A DNA stretch of 64,000 nucleotides, from assembly GCF_014930365.1 (NCBI RefSeq), contig NZ_JABXWI010000005.1:62001-126000 (forward strand), read 5' to 3'. Within the stretch, counting starts at the first letter, position 1, and each line of letters begins with the position of its first letter. Shown piece by piece: positions 1-6,746 of the stretch. The DNA is from Streptomyces caniscabiei. GTDB taxonomy: Bacteria; Actinomycetota; Actinomycetes; Streptomycetales; Streptomycetaceae. Both the position numbers and the translations under genes were made by a program. A model generated the notes under the pieces. That model did not search any database. It saw only the letters and a list, made by a program, of their open reading frames with translations, and was not told where the DNA came from.

Positions 1-10
1 CCGAAAACCC

Positions 11-111
11 AAACGGAATGTCACAGCGGGCGACAGGGGTGGCCAACGCACGGGTTTTCCCAGGGGTCCGCACCGAGGAGGATCGCCTTGGTTCGACACT
101 AAACGGAATGT
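11..111. repeat. Pair of 11-bp direct repeats in the window-edge intergenic region
   Basis: The first 180 bases carry no convincing gene. The 11-mer AAACGGAATGT occurs at 11-21 and again, exactly, at 101-111, 90 bp apart and on the same strand. Both copies lie downstream of the hydrolase stop codon (that gene runs leftwards and ends at 181), so they more likely belong to the unseen gene to the left. They could be protein-binding sites or duplicated promoter elements; the sequence does not say which. Confidence 0.4.
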
Positions 112-180
112 GGCGTACCTCTCTCCGGCGGGGCGGTGCGCGGCCCCTCCCCCGCTCTGCCGCCGGTCGGCCGCGGGCCG

Positions 181-1308
181 CTAGATCAGCGGGGTGAGGA
201 AGCGGCGGAGGGTCTCTTCGTAGGTCTTGGGGTCGGCGTTCCACATGGCGCCGTGCGGGGCGTGACGGACCGTGCGGAGGGTGACCCGGTCGGGCCGGCG
301 GGCGGCGAGGCGCCGGGAGGGGCCCCAGGGGGCGACGGTGTCGTCGGGGCCGTGGAAGATCAGGGTCGGTGCCCCGAGCCCCGAGGGGTCGCCGTCCTGG
401 TGGGCGGGGGCGACGCCCAGTCCGGTGCGGCCCTGGGCGGCGCGGACCGCGAGGGGCAGCAGGGCCCCGGGGGTGCGGCGGGCGGCGGCGAGGGCGCGCA
501 GGGTGGCGGTCCAGTCGAGCACCGGCGAGTCCAGGACGAGTCCGGCGACGCGGTCGCGCAGCGCGGAGCGGGTGGCGGCGCGCAGGGCCATGGTGGCGCC
601 GGTGGACCAGCCGAGCAGGACGACGCGTTCGGCGCCGAACCTGACGGCGTGCCGGACGGCGGCGTCCACGTCGCGCCACTCGGTCTCGCCGAGGTGGTTC
701 AGGCCGTCCGGGGAGCGGGGGGCGCCCGGGTCACCGCGGTAGGCGAGGGTGAGCACCGGGAAGCGGTGGCGGTGCAGGAACTCCATGACGTTCATGGGGT
801 GTTCGCGGGTGGTGCCCAGGCCGTGCACGGCGATCACCCAGATGTCGCGGTCCGCGGGGGTGAACCAGGCGGGCAGGGTGCCGAGTTCACCGGGGATCTC
901 GACGTCCTCGTGGTCGAGGCCGAGCGCGGTGCGCGGGTCGCCGAGGTGGAGGGTGGGGGTGAGCCACACCTTGTCGCCGGGCTCCAGGGTGCCGTGGGTG
1001 ACGCGCTCCAGGCGGCGGACGACCGCGTCGGGGGCGTGCGGGGCGCCGTCCAGGACACCGCCGACGACCGCGTGGGCGCCGTGGCCGGTGAGGCCGTAGG
1101 TGCCGGGGCGCTGGGAGGCGAAGGCGCGGGTCAGGGCGATACGGCCGGCGGCGGTGGCGTGCACGGTCAGCCGGGGTTCGGTGGGCAGCGGTTCGCCCGG
1201 CGGTGCCTTCAGCGCGACATCGCTGGCCAACCGGCCCGCTGCGACACTGGCCGCACCGGCCGCGAACGCGACCCCGACCGCGGCGACGGCCGCTTTGACT
1301 GCACCCAC
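181..1308 (-). CDS. alpha/beta hydrolase with N-terminal membrane anchor or signal
   Basis: A 375-residue alpha/beta-hydrolase-fold protein of unknown substrate. The N-terminus is hydrophobic and Ala/Val rich, fitting a signal anchor. The fold signs are the oxyanion-loop motif VHGLGTTREH near residue 150, the nucleophile elbow GWSTGA near 235, an acid in FHGPDD near 320 and a late histidine in RHAPHG. These make a Ser-Asp-His triad likely. The start is uncertain: the chosen GTG at 1308 has GGAGG almost touching it, which is closer than usual. The gene stands alone, about 140 bp from the aldolase gene that reads the same way. A peptidase, lipase or esterase activity would all fit. Confidence 0.75.
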   Translation of the reverse strand: MGAVKAAVAAVGVAFAAGAASVAAGRLASDVALKAPPGEPLPTEPRLTVHATAAGRIALTRAFASQRPGTYGLTGHGAHAVVGGVLDGAPHAPDAVVRRLERVTHGTLEPGDKVWLTPTLHLGDPRTALGLDHEDVEIPGELGTLPAWFTPADRDIWVIAVHGLGTTREHPMNVMEFLHRHRFPVLTLAYRGDPGAPRSPDGLNHLGETEWRDVDAAVRHAVRFGAERVVLLGWSTGATMALRAATRSALRDRVAGLVLDSPVLDWTATLRALAAARRTPGALLPLAVRAAQGRTGLGVAPAHQDGDPSGLGAPTLIFHGPDDTVAPWGPSRRLAARRPDRVTLRTVRHAPHGAMWNADPKTYEETLRRFLTPLI

Positions 1309-1448
1309 CCCTCCAGTGTCCCGGCGGACCCCGCCTCCGGCCAGTGGGCACCGACCGGGGAGTGACCGGAGGGGCGAGGACGGCGAAGAGAGCCGCACGA
1401 GGCGGTCGACGCCACGACGGAGAAGCTCGGGCGGGAAGTGGCGCGGCA

Positions 1449-2195
1449 CTAGGTCGGCTGGCCGTAGTCGCGGAGGTGGGTGGCCACTGTCGTCAGTTGG
1501 GCGGGGGTGAGGAGGTGGGGGGTGCGGTCCGGGAGCGAGGACGCCGTCAGCCAGACTCTGCACATCCATTCGAGCTGGGCCGTGCGGTCGTAGGCCTCCG
1601 TGAGGGTGCTCCCGTAGGTGATCGTGCCGTGGTTCTGGAGGAGACAGCCGCTGCGCCCCGTCAGAGCGCGGAGCATGTTCTCGGCCAACTCGGCGGTGCC
1701 GTAGGTCGCGTAGGGGGCGACCCGGACCGGTCCGCCGAGGGCGGCGGACATGTAGTGGATCAGCGGCAGCTCGCTCACCAGCGTGGAGACGGCCGTCGCG
1801 TGGACCGCGTGGGTGTGGACGACGGCACGGGCGTCGGTCGTGCCGTGGATCGCCAGGTGCATCGGGAGCTCGCTCGTCGGGCGGAGCGTGCCGAGGACCT
1901 GCCGGCCGGAGAGGTCCACACCCGTCACGTCGTCCGGGGTCAGGCGGTCGTACGGGACACCCGTGGGGGTGACCAGGACGGTGTCCCCGACACGCACGGA
2001 CACGTTCCCCGAGGTGCCCACGACCAGACCGTCGGCCACCGTCCGGCGGGCCGTCGCGACGAGTTCGTCCCACGCCCGCGCCACGTCTTCCGGCACGCCC
2101 TGCGCACCCGCCGCACCGCGCCGCCGCGCGTCCCGCTCGCCCTGCTCGCCCTGCTCGCCCCGCTCACCCTGGGCGTTCCCCTGTTGTTCGACCAT
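1449..2195 (-). CDS. class II aldolase/adducin family protein
   Basis: A 248-residue class II aldolase/adducin-fold protein, probably acting on a sugar phosphate or related carbonyl compound (fuculose-phosphate or ribulose-phosphate type; substrate not determinable). Family signs: TSGNVSVR near residues 61-68, the zinc-binding HTHAVH near 128-133, and QNHG near 187-190, supplying the third metal histidine. The ATG at 2195 gives a low-complexity Gly/Glu/Gln/Arg extension (residues 7-21) encoded by 9-bp tandem repeats near 2130-2165; the family core only begins around residue 34. The extension overlaps the edge of a decayed GH25 gene on the other strand, so it may be a recent addition. The gene stands alone. 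Confidence 0.85.
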   Translation of the reverse strand: MVEQQGNAQGERGEQGEQGERDARRRGAAGAQGVPEDVARAWDELVATARRTVADGLVVGTSGNVSVRVGDTVLVTPTGVPYDRLTPDDVTGVDLSGRQVLGTLRPTSELPMHLAIHGTTDARAVVHTHAVHATAVSTLVSELPLIHYMSAALGGPVRVAPYATYGTAELAENMLRALTGRSGCLLQNHGTITYGSTLTEAYDRTAQLEWMCRVWLTASSLPDRTPHLLTPAQLTTVATHLRDYGQPT

Positions 2196-2462
2196 GCCGC
2201 GATCCTGCCAGGCGGCCGGCGCGCGGACGGCTGGACGCTTCCGTCGGCGCTCGACATCGCATACAACCCTTACGACCGGAAGCGGAAGTGCCACGGCCTG
2301 AGCGACGCCGCGACGGTCGGCTGGATCACGTCGTTCAGCGACGAGGTCAGGCGCCGCATGGGCCGTCGCCCGGTGATCCGCACGACCACCCGCTGGTGGG
2401 GAACCTGCACCGGCGACGGCGCGACCTTCGGCTGGAAGCACGCCGCGGGGTTAGCGGATCTT
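2187..2462 (+). pseudogene. decayed GH25 lysozyme (N-acetylmuramidase) fragment
   Basis: About 92 codons in one frame resemble the middle of Streptomyces GH25 muramidases: DGWTLPSALDIAYNPY (2226-2273), CHGLSDAATVGWI, GRRPVIRTTTRWWGTCTG, and a degraded end near FGWKHAAG. In active GH25 enzymes the first block reads DIEYNP, with catalytic Asp and Glu; here the Glu is Ala (codon at 2259). No signal peptide, no N-terminal half with the first catalytic Asp and no C-terminal strands are present, and no start codon with ribosome site is evident. A rare TTA codon lies near its end. This is a remnant rather than a working gene. The left limit is approximate. Confidence 0.7.
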
Positions 2463-2548
2463 CCCGTTCCGCCTCCGTTCGAAGGGCGGACGGCCGCCCT
2501 CTGCGGCCCGGGCCGCCCGGCGGCCGGAAAGCGGAGTGGCGACACCTC

Positions 2549-2597
2549 GTTCATTACACCCGCGCGCCTGCCTCAGTTCATCTTCCGTTCACCCAGG
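2549..2597 (+). promoter_or_regulatory. PHO box (PhoP-binding direct repeats) upstream of the phosphate transporter
   Basis: Two adjoining 11-bp units, GTTCATCTTCC at 2576-2586 and GTTCACCCAGG at 2587-2597, match the Streptomyces PHO box layout of direct repeats beginning GTTCA. A third, looser unit GTTCATTACAC sits at 2549-2559, out of 11-bp phase. The pair ends 47 bp before the PiT start codon, where a promoter is expected. Control of this transporter by the PhoR-PhoP phosphate system follows from family knowledge; the direction of control is not visible. Confidence 0.8.
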
Positions 2598-2644
2598 TTG
2601 CCTACGGTCCACATGCCACTGACGTCCGAAAGAAGCTCGGGTAA

Positions 2645-3904
2645 ATGGAAAACTTCTCGCTGATCCTCGCGATCGTGGTCATCACCGCGCTCGCGTTCGA
2701 TTTTACGAACGGTTTCCACGACACCGCCAACGCGATGGCTACCACCATCTCGACCGGCGCCATGAAGCCCAAGGTCGCGGTGGCCATGTCCGCCGTGCTC
2801 AACCTTGTCGGCGCGTTCCTGTCCATCGAGGTCGCCAACACCATCTCCAAGGGACTCGTCGACGAGTCCGGGATCCAGCCAGAGGTCATATTCGCGGCGC
2901 TCGTCGGCGCCATCCTCTGGAACCTGCTGACCTGGCTGGTCGGTCTCCCGTCCAGCTCCTCGCACGCTCTGATGGGCGGCCTCGTCGGCGCCACCATCGC
3001 CTCGGTCGGCGTCACCGGTGTGCACGGCGACGTGCTCGTCACCAAGGTGCTGATCCCCGCCGTCGCGGCCCCGCTGGTCGCCGGCATCGCGGCGATGCTC
3101 GCCACCCGGCTGACGTACAAGCTCGGAGAGCACACGAGCGAGAAGGCGTCCGGCAAGGGCTACCGCGTCGGCCAGATCGCCTCCGCGGGCCTGGTCTCGC
3201 TGGCCCACGGCACGAACGACGCCCAGAAGACCATGGGCATCATCACCCTCGCCCTGGTGGCCGGCGGCGTCCTCGCGCCCGACTCCGACCCGCCGGTGTG
3301 GGTCATCGTCTCCGCCGGTCTCGCCATCGCACTCGGCACCTACCTGGGCGGCTGGCGCATCATCCGCACGATGGGCAAGGGCCTGACCGACCTCCAGCCG
3401 CAGCAGGGCTTCGCCGCCCAGACCAGCGCGGCGACGGTCATCCTGGCCTCCTCGCACCTCGGCTTCTCGCTCTCCACCACGCACTCGGTCTCCGGTGCGG
3501 TGATGGGCGCGGGCCTCGGCCGCAAGGGCGGGGTGGTCCGCTGGTCCACCGCGACCCGGATGTTCGTCGCCTGGGGTCTGACCCTGCCGGCCGCCGCGCT
3601 GGTCGCCGCGCTCGCCGAATGGGTGACGAGCTTCGGCAGCTGGGGCACGGCCGTCGTCGCGGTCTTCCTCATCGCCTCCAGTGCGGCGATCTGGGTGATC
3701 TCGCGCCGCGAGGTCGTCGACCACACGAACGTCAACGACACCGAGGAGCCGCCCGGTGTGGTGACCACGGCGATGGCCGCCGTGACCCCGCCGCCCACCG
3801 CCGCCGTGGCCGAGGAGCTCACGGCGACCATCCCCGCGGCGGCCGCGGCCGCCGCAGAGACCACGGCCCCGGCGAACTCGTCCGCGCCGACGCCCGCCGT
3901 CTGA
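2645..3904 (+). CDS. pitH2: PiT-family low-affinity inorganic phosphate transporter
   Basis: A 419-residue inner-membrane phosphate permease of the PiT family, which moves metal-phosphate complexes with protons. Both internal-repeat signatures are present: DFTNGFHDTANA near residues 19-30 and LAHGTNDAQK near 187-196. About ten hydrophobic segments cover residues 1-355; the last 60 residues form an Ala/Pro/Thr-rich cytoplasmic or external tail typical of actinobacterial members. The ATG follows closely on the PHO box region. The small membrane-protein gene 28 bp downstream is probably co-transcribed, ending at the hairpin at 4192. The symbol follows the S. coelicolor phosphate-regulated paralogue and is given by resemblance and context. 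Confidence 0.9.
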   Translation: MENFSLILAIVVITALAFDFTNGFHDTANAMATTISTGAMKPKVAVAMSAVLNLVGAFLSIEVANTISKGLVDESGIQPEVIFAALVGAILWNLLTWLVGLPSSSSHALMGGLVGATIASVGVTGVHGDVLVTKVLIPAVAAPLVAGIAAMLATRLTYKLGEHTSEKASGKGYRVGQIASAGLVSLAHGTNDAQKTMGIITLALVAGGVLAPDSDPPVWVIVSAGLAIALGTYLGGWRIIRTMGKGLTDLQPQQGFAAQTSAATVILASSHLGFSLSTTHSVSGAVMGAGLGRKGGVVRWSTATRMFVAWGLTLPAAALVAALAEWVTSFGSWGTAVVAVFLIASSAAIWVISRREVVDHTNVNDTEEPPGVVTTAMAAVTPPPTAAVAEELTATIPAAAAAAAETTAPANSSAPTPAV

Positions 3905-3932
3905 GCCCCGCGACCTCCTGAGGAAGATCACC

Positions 3933-4154
3933 ATGCACATCGACTGGGCAGCCCTGGGCTCCGTCTTCGGAGTCAGCCTCGTGGTCACCGTGGCCCTCGT
4001 CGGCCTCTTCACCCTGGGGATCGTCGGTCTCTCCAAGCGGGAGGCCGCGACCACCGCGGGCACCTCGCCCGCGCTCGCCACGACAGCGGCGTACGCCTGC
4101 TTCGCGGCCTGCACGGCGGCGGTGGGTTACGGGATCTACCTGATCATGGCCTGA
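3933..4154 (+). CDS. small two-helix membrane protein linked to the PiT transporter
   Basis: A 73-residue protein with two hydrophobic segments (about residues 9-33 and 49-71) separated by a short polar loop containing SKREAATTAG. It has no recognised domain. GAGGAAG lies a few bases upstream of the ATG. It starts 28 bp after the PiT gene and ends just before the strong hairpin, so the two genes appear to form one unit; an accessory role with the transporter is a guess from position. Confidence 0.75.
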   Translation: MHIDWAALGSVFGVSLVVTVALVGLFTLGIVGLSKREAATTAGTSPALATTAAYACFAACTAAVGYGIYLIMA

Positions 4155-4191
4155 GGCCCCGGCACCCCCTCCCACCTCGCACGACACATAC

Positions 4192-4236
4192 AGACAAACC
4201 CCTCGTACCGTTTGACCCGGTACGAGGGGTTTGTCT
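4192..4236. terminator. perfect 19-bp stem-loop terminator after the PiT operon
   Basis: Positions 4192-4210 and 4218-4236 are perfectly complementary over 19 bp, with a 7-base loop (TTTGACC). The outer part of the stem is A/T richer than the surroundings and the 3' side ends in TTTGTCT, giving a short U-containing tail. It lies 37 bp after the stop of the small membrane protein and before the regulator gene, so termination of the PiT transcript is the natural reading. Confidence 0.85.
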
Positions 4237-4267
4237 ATTGTCCACACAAAGCCGTGACCCTCGTCGA

Positions 4268-4283
4268 AATGACATATGTCATT
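4268..4283. promoter_or_regulatory. 16-bp perfect palindrome, candidate operator of the XRE regulator
   Basis: AATGACATATGTCATT is a perfect two-fold symmetric 16-mer, A/T rich in a GC-rich genome, 95 bp upstream of the XRE/DUF5753 gene start. Its position suits an operator for autoregulation by that helix-turn-helix protein. No experimental motif for this regulator family is known to me, so binding is inference. Confidence 0.5.
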
Positions 4284-4378
4284 GAGGAGGTGTCTGTACG
4301 ACGATATCCAATCGGCGTAAGCTATCAGATACATGCCGATTCGACGATGGCCACCCGACAGCTGAACAGGGGAGCGCC

Positions 4379-5236
4379 ATGCCCAGGGACATCGATCCGA
4401 GCCTGAATCGACGCAGGCTCAGAGTCGAACTGCGCAAAGCCCGCTACACACGCGGGCTGACCAAGCAGCAGACCGCGGACGCCCTGGAATGGTCACTGTC
4501 GAAGATCATGCGCATCGAGGCCGGCACGGTCGGAGTCAGCGTCACCGACGTCCGGGCACTCATCCAGCAGTACGGGATCACGGATCCGGCGCTGGTGAAC
4601 GAGTTGGAAGAGGCCGCGCGGGGCTCGAAGGGGCCGTCGTGGTGGGCTCCCTGGGGGAATCTGGTCTCCCAGCCGTTCGCCCAGTACCTGGGCTACGAGG
4701 GGGCGGCGACCTCGCTCCGCATGTACAACCCCATCGTGCTCCCCGGCCTCCTGCACACCGAGGACTACGCCACCGCCCTGCTCTCCCCCACGTCGGAGCC
4801 CACCGATGTGCGCCGCTCGGTGGAGCTCCGGCTCGCCCGGCAGGAACGGCTGATCCACTCCGACTCCGGCCCGCGCATCGACATCGTCCTGGACGAGGCC
4901 GCCGTACGGCGGGTGATCGGCGGCCCTCGCGTCATGCGACAACAGCTGGACCACGTGAAGGCGCTGGCCGGGCGCCCCGGCATGGGCATCCGGCTCCTGC
5001 CGTTCACGGCGGGGGCGCACTTCAGCACCCTCAGCCCGTTCATCCTGCTCGGGTTCAGGGACGACGACGACCTGCTCTACCTGGAGGGCCCCAACGGCGG
5101 GTTGTCCAACCGTGAGGATCTCGATCTCACGGTCCGCCACCAGGAGTGCTTCGCGGACATCAGCGACCTCGCGTACGAGGGCGACCGGATGATCGAGTTC
5201 CTCGACACGGTCCGGGAGAGCCTGGACAACGACTGA
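4379..5236 (+). CDS. XRE-family helix-turn-helix regulator with DUF5753 domain
   Basis: A 285-residue DNA-binding protein of a type abundant in Streptomyces. The helix-turn-helix occupies about residues 13-62 (KQQTADALEWSLSKIMRIE is the recognition region). The DUF5753 domain follows, with the typical Y-[LM]-x-x-E and PGLLHTEDYA features near residues 100-130 and the conserved block ending in RHQECF-x-x-IS. AGGGGA precedes the ATG. Such proteins commonly pair with a small DUF397 protein; here the nearest DUF397 gene is 0.8 kb downstream on the other strand. Roles reported for the family include developmental control and toxin-antitoxin-like function (Scr1/Scr2 type). Confidence 0.88.
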   Translation: MPRDIDPSLNRRRLRVELRKARYTRGLTKQQTADALEWSLSKIMRIEAGTVGVSVTDVRALIQQYGITDPALVNELEEAARGSKGPSWWAPWGNLVSQPFAQYLGYEGAATSLRMYNPIVLPGLLHTEDYATALLSPTSEPTDVRRSVELRLARQERLIHSDSGPRIDIVLDEAAVRRVIGGPRVMRQQLDHVKALAGRPGMGIRLLPFTAGAHFSTLSPFILLGFRDDDDLLYLEGPNGGLSNREDLDLTVRHQECFADISDLAYEGDRMIEFLDTVRESLDND

Positions 5237-5277
5237 GCACCGGGCCGGGACGCCCGGCGGAATCGGGGGGAGGGCCC

Positions 5278-5790
5278 ATGGCGGTCTTCGGATGGCACGA
5301 GTGGTGGAGGCGGCTGACGGCGCGCCGAACCGTTCCGGGCGGCGGGGACCCGGACGCCCCTCCTCCGGGTGACCCCCCGGAGACCGGCGGTCCGGGCCGG
5401 CTGGACGACTGCACGCTGAAGGCGTACGCCATGCAGGAGGCGGAGTGGGCGGAGGCGCTCATCCGGGTGGAGAGCGCCCGGGTCGACGGCGAGATACGGC
5501 TCCTGTCCACCCGCCTGTTACTGGGCACGTTCTGCGCCAGCGTCCTGCTGCTGAGCATCGCCGTGGCCGGTCGGGTCGTCCCCACGACCCGGTTCGACGC
5601 CACCGCACCGCTCGCCACGGCGATCACCGGCGCGATCGCCGCCGCTCTGCTCACCTCGCTCGCGGCGGGCATCGGCAGGGTGCTGCGCGCCCGTGCCGAC
5701 GCCGGGCGGCCCGGCGGCCTCAGCGTTCCTCCGGCCCCCGCGGCCGAGCCCCGACCAGAGCCCGGTCCAGGGCCCTCAGCCGCTCCGTGA
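5278..5790 (+). CDS. hypothetical membrane protein containing a TTA codon
   Basis: A 170-residue protein with a Pro/Gly-rich N-terminal third, an amphipathic segment around residues 55-75, two membrane helices (about 81-100 and 107-130) and a Pro/Ala-rich tail. No family was recognised. GGGGGGAGG precedes the ATG. It starts 41 bp after the XRE gene, which suggests co-transcription. Codon 81, at 5518-5520, is TTA, the leucine codon read by the developmentally controlled bldA tRNA in Streptomyces, so translation may be growth-phase dependent. Its last 71 bp overlap the end of the opposite gene. Confidence 0.65.
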   Translation: MAVFGWHEWWRRLTARRTVPGGGDPDAPPPGDPPETGGPGRLDDCTLKAYAMQEAEWAEALIRVESARVDGEIRLLSTRLLLGTFCASVLLLSIAVAGRVVPTTRFDATAPLATAITGAIAAALLTSLAAGIGRVLRARADAGRPGGLSVPPAPAAEPRPEPGPGPSAAP

Positions 5791-6031
5791 CCGGGGTGAG
5801 CCCCCACCACAGGCCCGCCCCCGTCGCGATCAGGGCGGTCACCACCAGCCAGACGACACCCCGCGCCTCCGTCCCCGGCACCAGCAGGGCGGCGAGAGCT
5901 CCCACCCCTACGGCCAGGACTCCGGCGACCGTGCTGAAGAGCACCAGCGGGGCGGCGGCGGACAACAGCGTCCGCCGGTCCCTCGATGCCCGCGCGCGCG
6001 CCGAGGCGGATCCCTTGGTCCGATCGTCCAT
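5720..6031 (-). CDS. hypothetical two-helix membrane protein
   Basis: A 103-residue protein with a basic N-terminus (about 20 residues), two hydrophobic segments (about 24-50 and 58-78) and a charged C-terminus. No family was recognised. The start is supported by GGGAGG eight bases before the ATG at 6031. It begins 31 bp after the DUF397 gene, so the two probably share a transcript. Its final 71 bp overlap the convergent membrane-protein gene. Confidence 0.6.
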   Translation of the reverse strand: MDDRTKGSASARARASRDRRTLLSAAAPLVLFSTVAGVLAVGVGALAALLVPGTEARGVVWLVVTALIATGAGLWWGLTPVTERLRALDRALVGARPRGPEER

Positions 6032-6062
6032 CGCGTGTACCTCCCGTCCCCCGAACGGTTCT

Positions 6063-6269
6063 TCAGGAGCCGTCCGCTCCCGGGTCCACAAGCCCCGCCA
6101 GAAAACCACACCACGCGCTGTGACGGAAGGAGAGCACAGCGTTCTTCTTCGAGTTCGAGTCACGCACCAGAACCCGCCTCTCCCCGAACGCCGCCTCCAC
6201 GCACAGGCCGGCGTCGCCCGAATAGCTGCTCCTGATCCAACTCCGCGCCGAGAACTCCCTGTCGGACAC
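6063..6269 (-). CDS. DUF397 domain-containing protein
   Basis: A 68-residue protein made up almost wholly of a DUF397 domain: WIRSSYSGDAGLCVE near the N-terminus, a VRDS block in the middle and SFRHSAWCGFL at the end match the family pattern. Two GTG starts are possible; the one at 6269 is preferred because GGAGGT sits four bases ahead of it, whereas the GTG at 6281 overlaps that ribosome site. DUF397 proteins usually sit next to XRE/DUF5753 regulators; here the partner at 4379 is nearby but on the other strand. Confidence 0.82.
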   Translation of the reverse strand: MSDREFSARSWIRSSYSGDAGLCVEAAFGERRVLVRDSNSKKNAVLSFRHSAWCGFLAGLVDPGADGS

Positions 6270-6499
6270 CCTGACCTCCACCTCACAAGTCAGCGCGCCG
6301 ACACGCGTCCACCGCGACGACCCGAGCGCCGTGGCCGGCCGCTGCCGCTCGTCGGCGCTCAGTCTTCGTACTGCCGTTCCCTCAAGTGTTCCCGTCCGAG
6401 GCCGTGGAAATGAGCGCAGAAAGAGCCGATTCGGGCGTCTGGCGATATTTCAGCGATGTGGGGCTGAGCACACCCCTGCGCCGCAGGTCAACAGCAAGT

Positions 6500-6680
6500 T
6501 GACGGGTCTTCCGGGGGCGTGGTGGACTGCCGGGGCCATGTACGACGGCAGGAGAGGAAGCCGGTGGAAGTCCGGCGCGGTCCCGCCACTGTCACCGGGG
6601 AAGAACCTCCCGGGAGCCAGGAACTCTCGCCGTCGGTCTCGTCGAACCAGGGCGTGGACACCCTGAGTGAGGACATATCG
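6500..6680 (+). promoter_or_regulatory. cobalamin (B12) riboswitch controlling the cob operon
   Basis: The conserved core is unmistakable: AGAGGAAGCCGGTGGAAG from 6553, GCGCGGTCCCGCCACTGT at 6575-6592 (the B12-box region) and GGGAGCCAGGAACTC from 6612. Limits are approximate because the outer stems vary. It lies upstream of cobD, so high adenosylcobalamin should shut down the whole cobD-cobQ-chelatase-cobO-cobB unit; this is established behaviour for the class. The last part and the following 60 bp lead into a possible small ORF. Confidence 0.93.
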
Positions 6681-6682
6681 CC

Positions 6683-6742
6683 ATGTGCGGCTGCCGTTTG
6701 AGTCCCAGCACCGGATCCCCGTCCGACCTCGCGACCGGCTGA
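6683..6742 (+). CDS. possible 19-residue leader ORF between riboswitch and cobD
   Basis: ATG at 6683 opens a 19-codon frame ending with TGA at 6740-6742, four bases before the cobD GTG. The peptide begins MCGCRLSPS, so two cysteines fall in the first four residues. GAGGA lies about nine bases upstream. The tight spacing to cobD would allow translational coupling, with the riboswitch gating this ORF rather than cobD directly. It is too short to judge by codon usage and may be chance. Confidence 0.4.
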   Translation: MCGCRLSPSTGSPSDLATG

Positions 6743-6746
6743 ACCC

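Noticed and set aside
2270..2554. 94-codon minus-strand frame in the gap before the PiT gene
   Set aside because: It lies opposite the GH25 remnant, which explains the sequence better, and resembles no protein I know.
4212..4406. 64-codon frame before the XRE regulator
   Set aside because: It runs through the terminator arm and the palindrome and overlaps the regulator start; composition is not coding-like.
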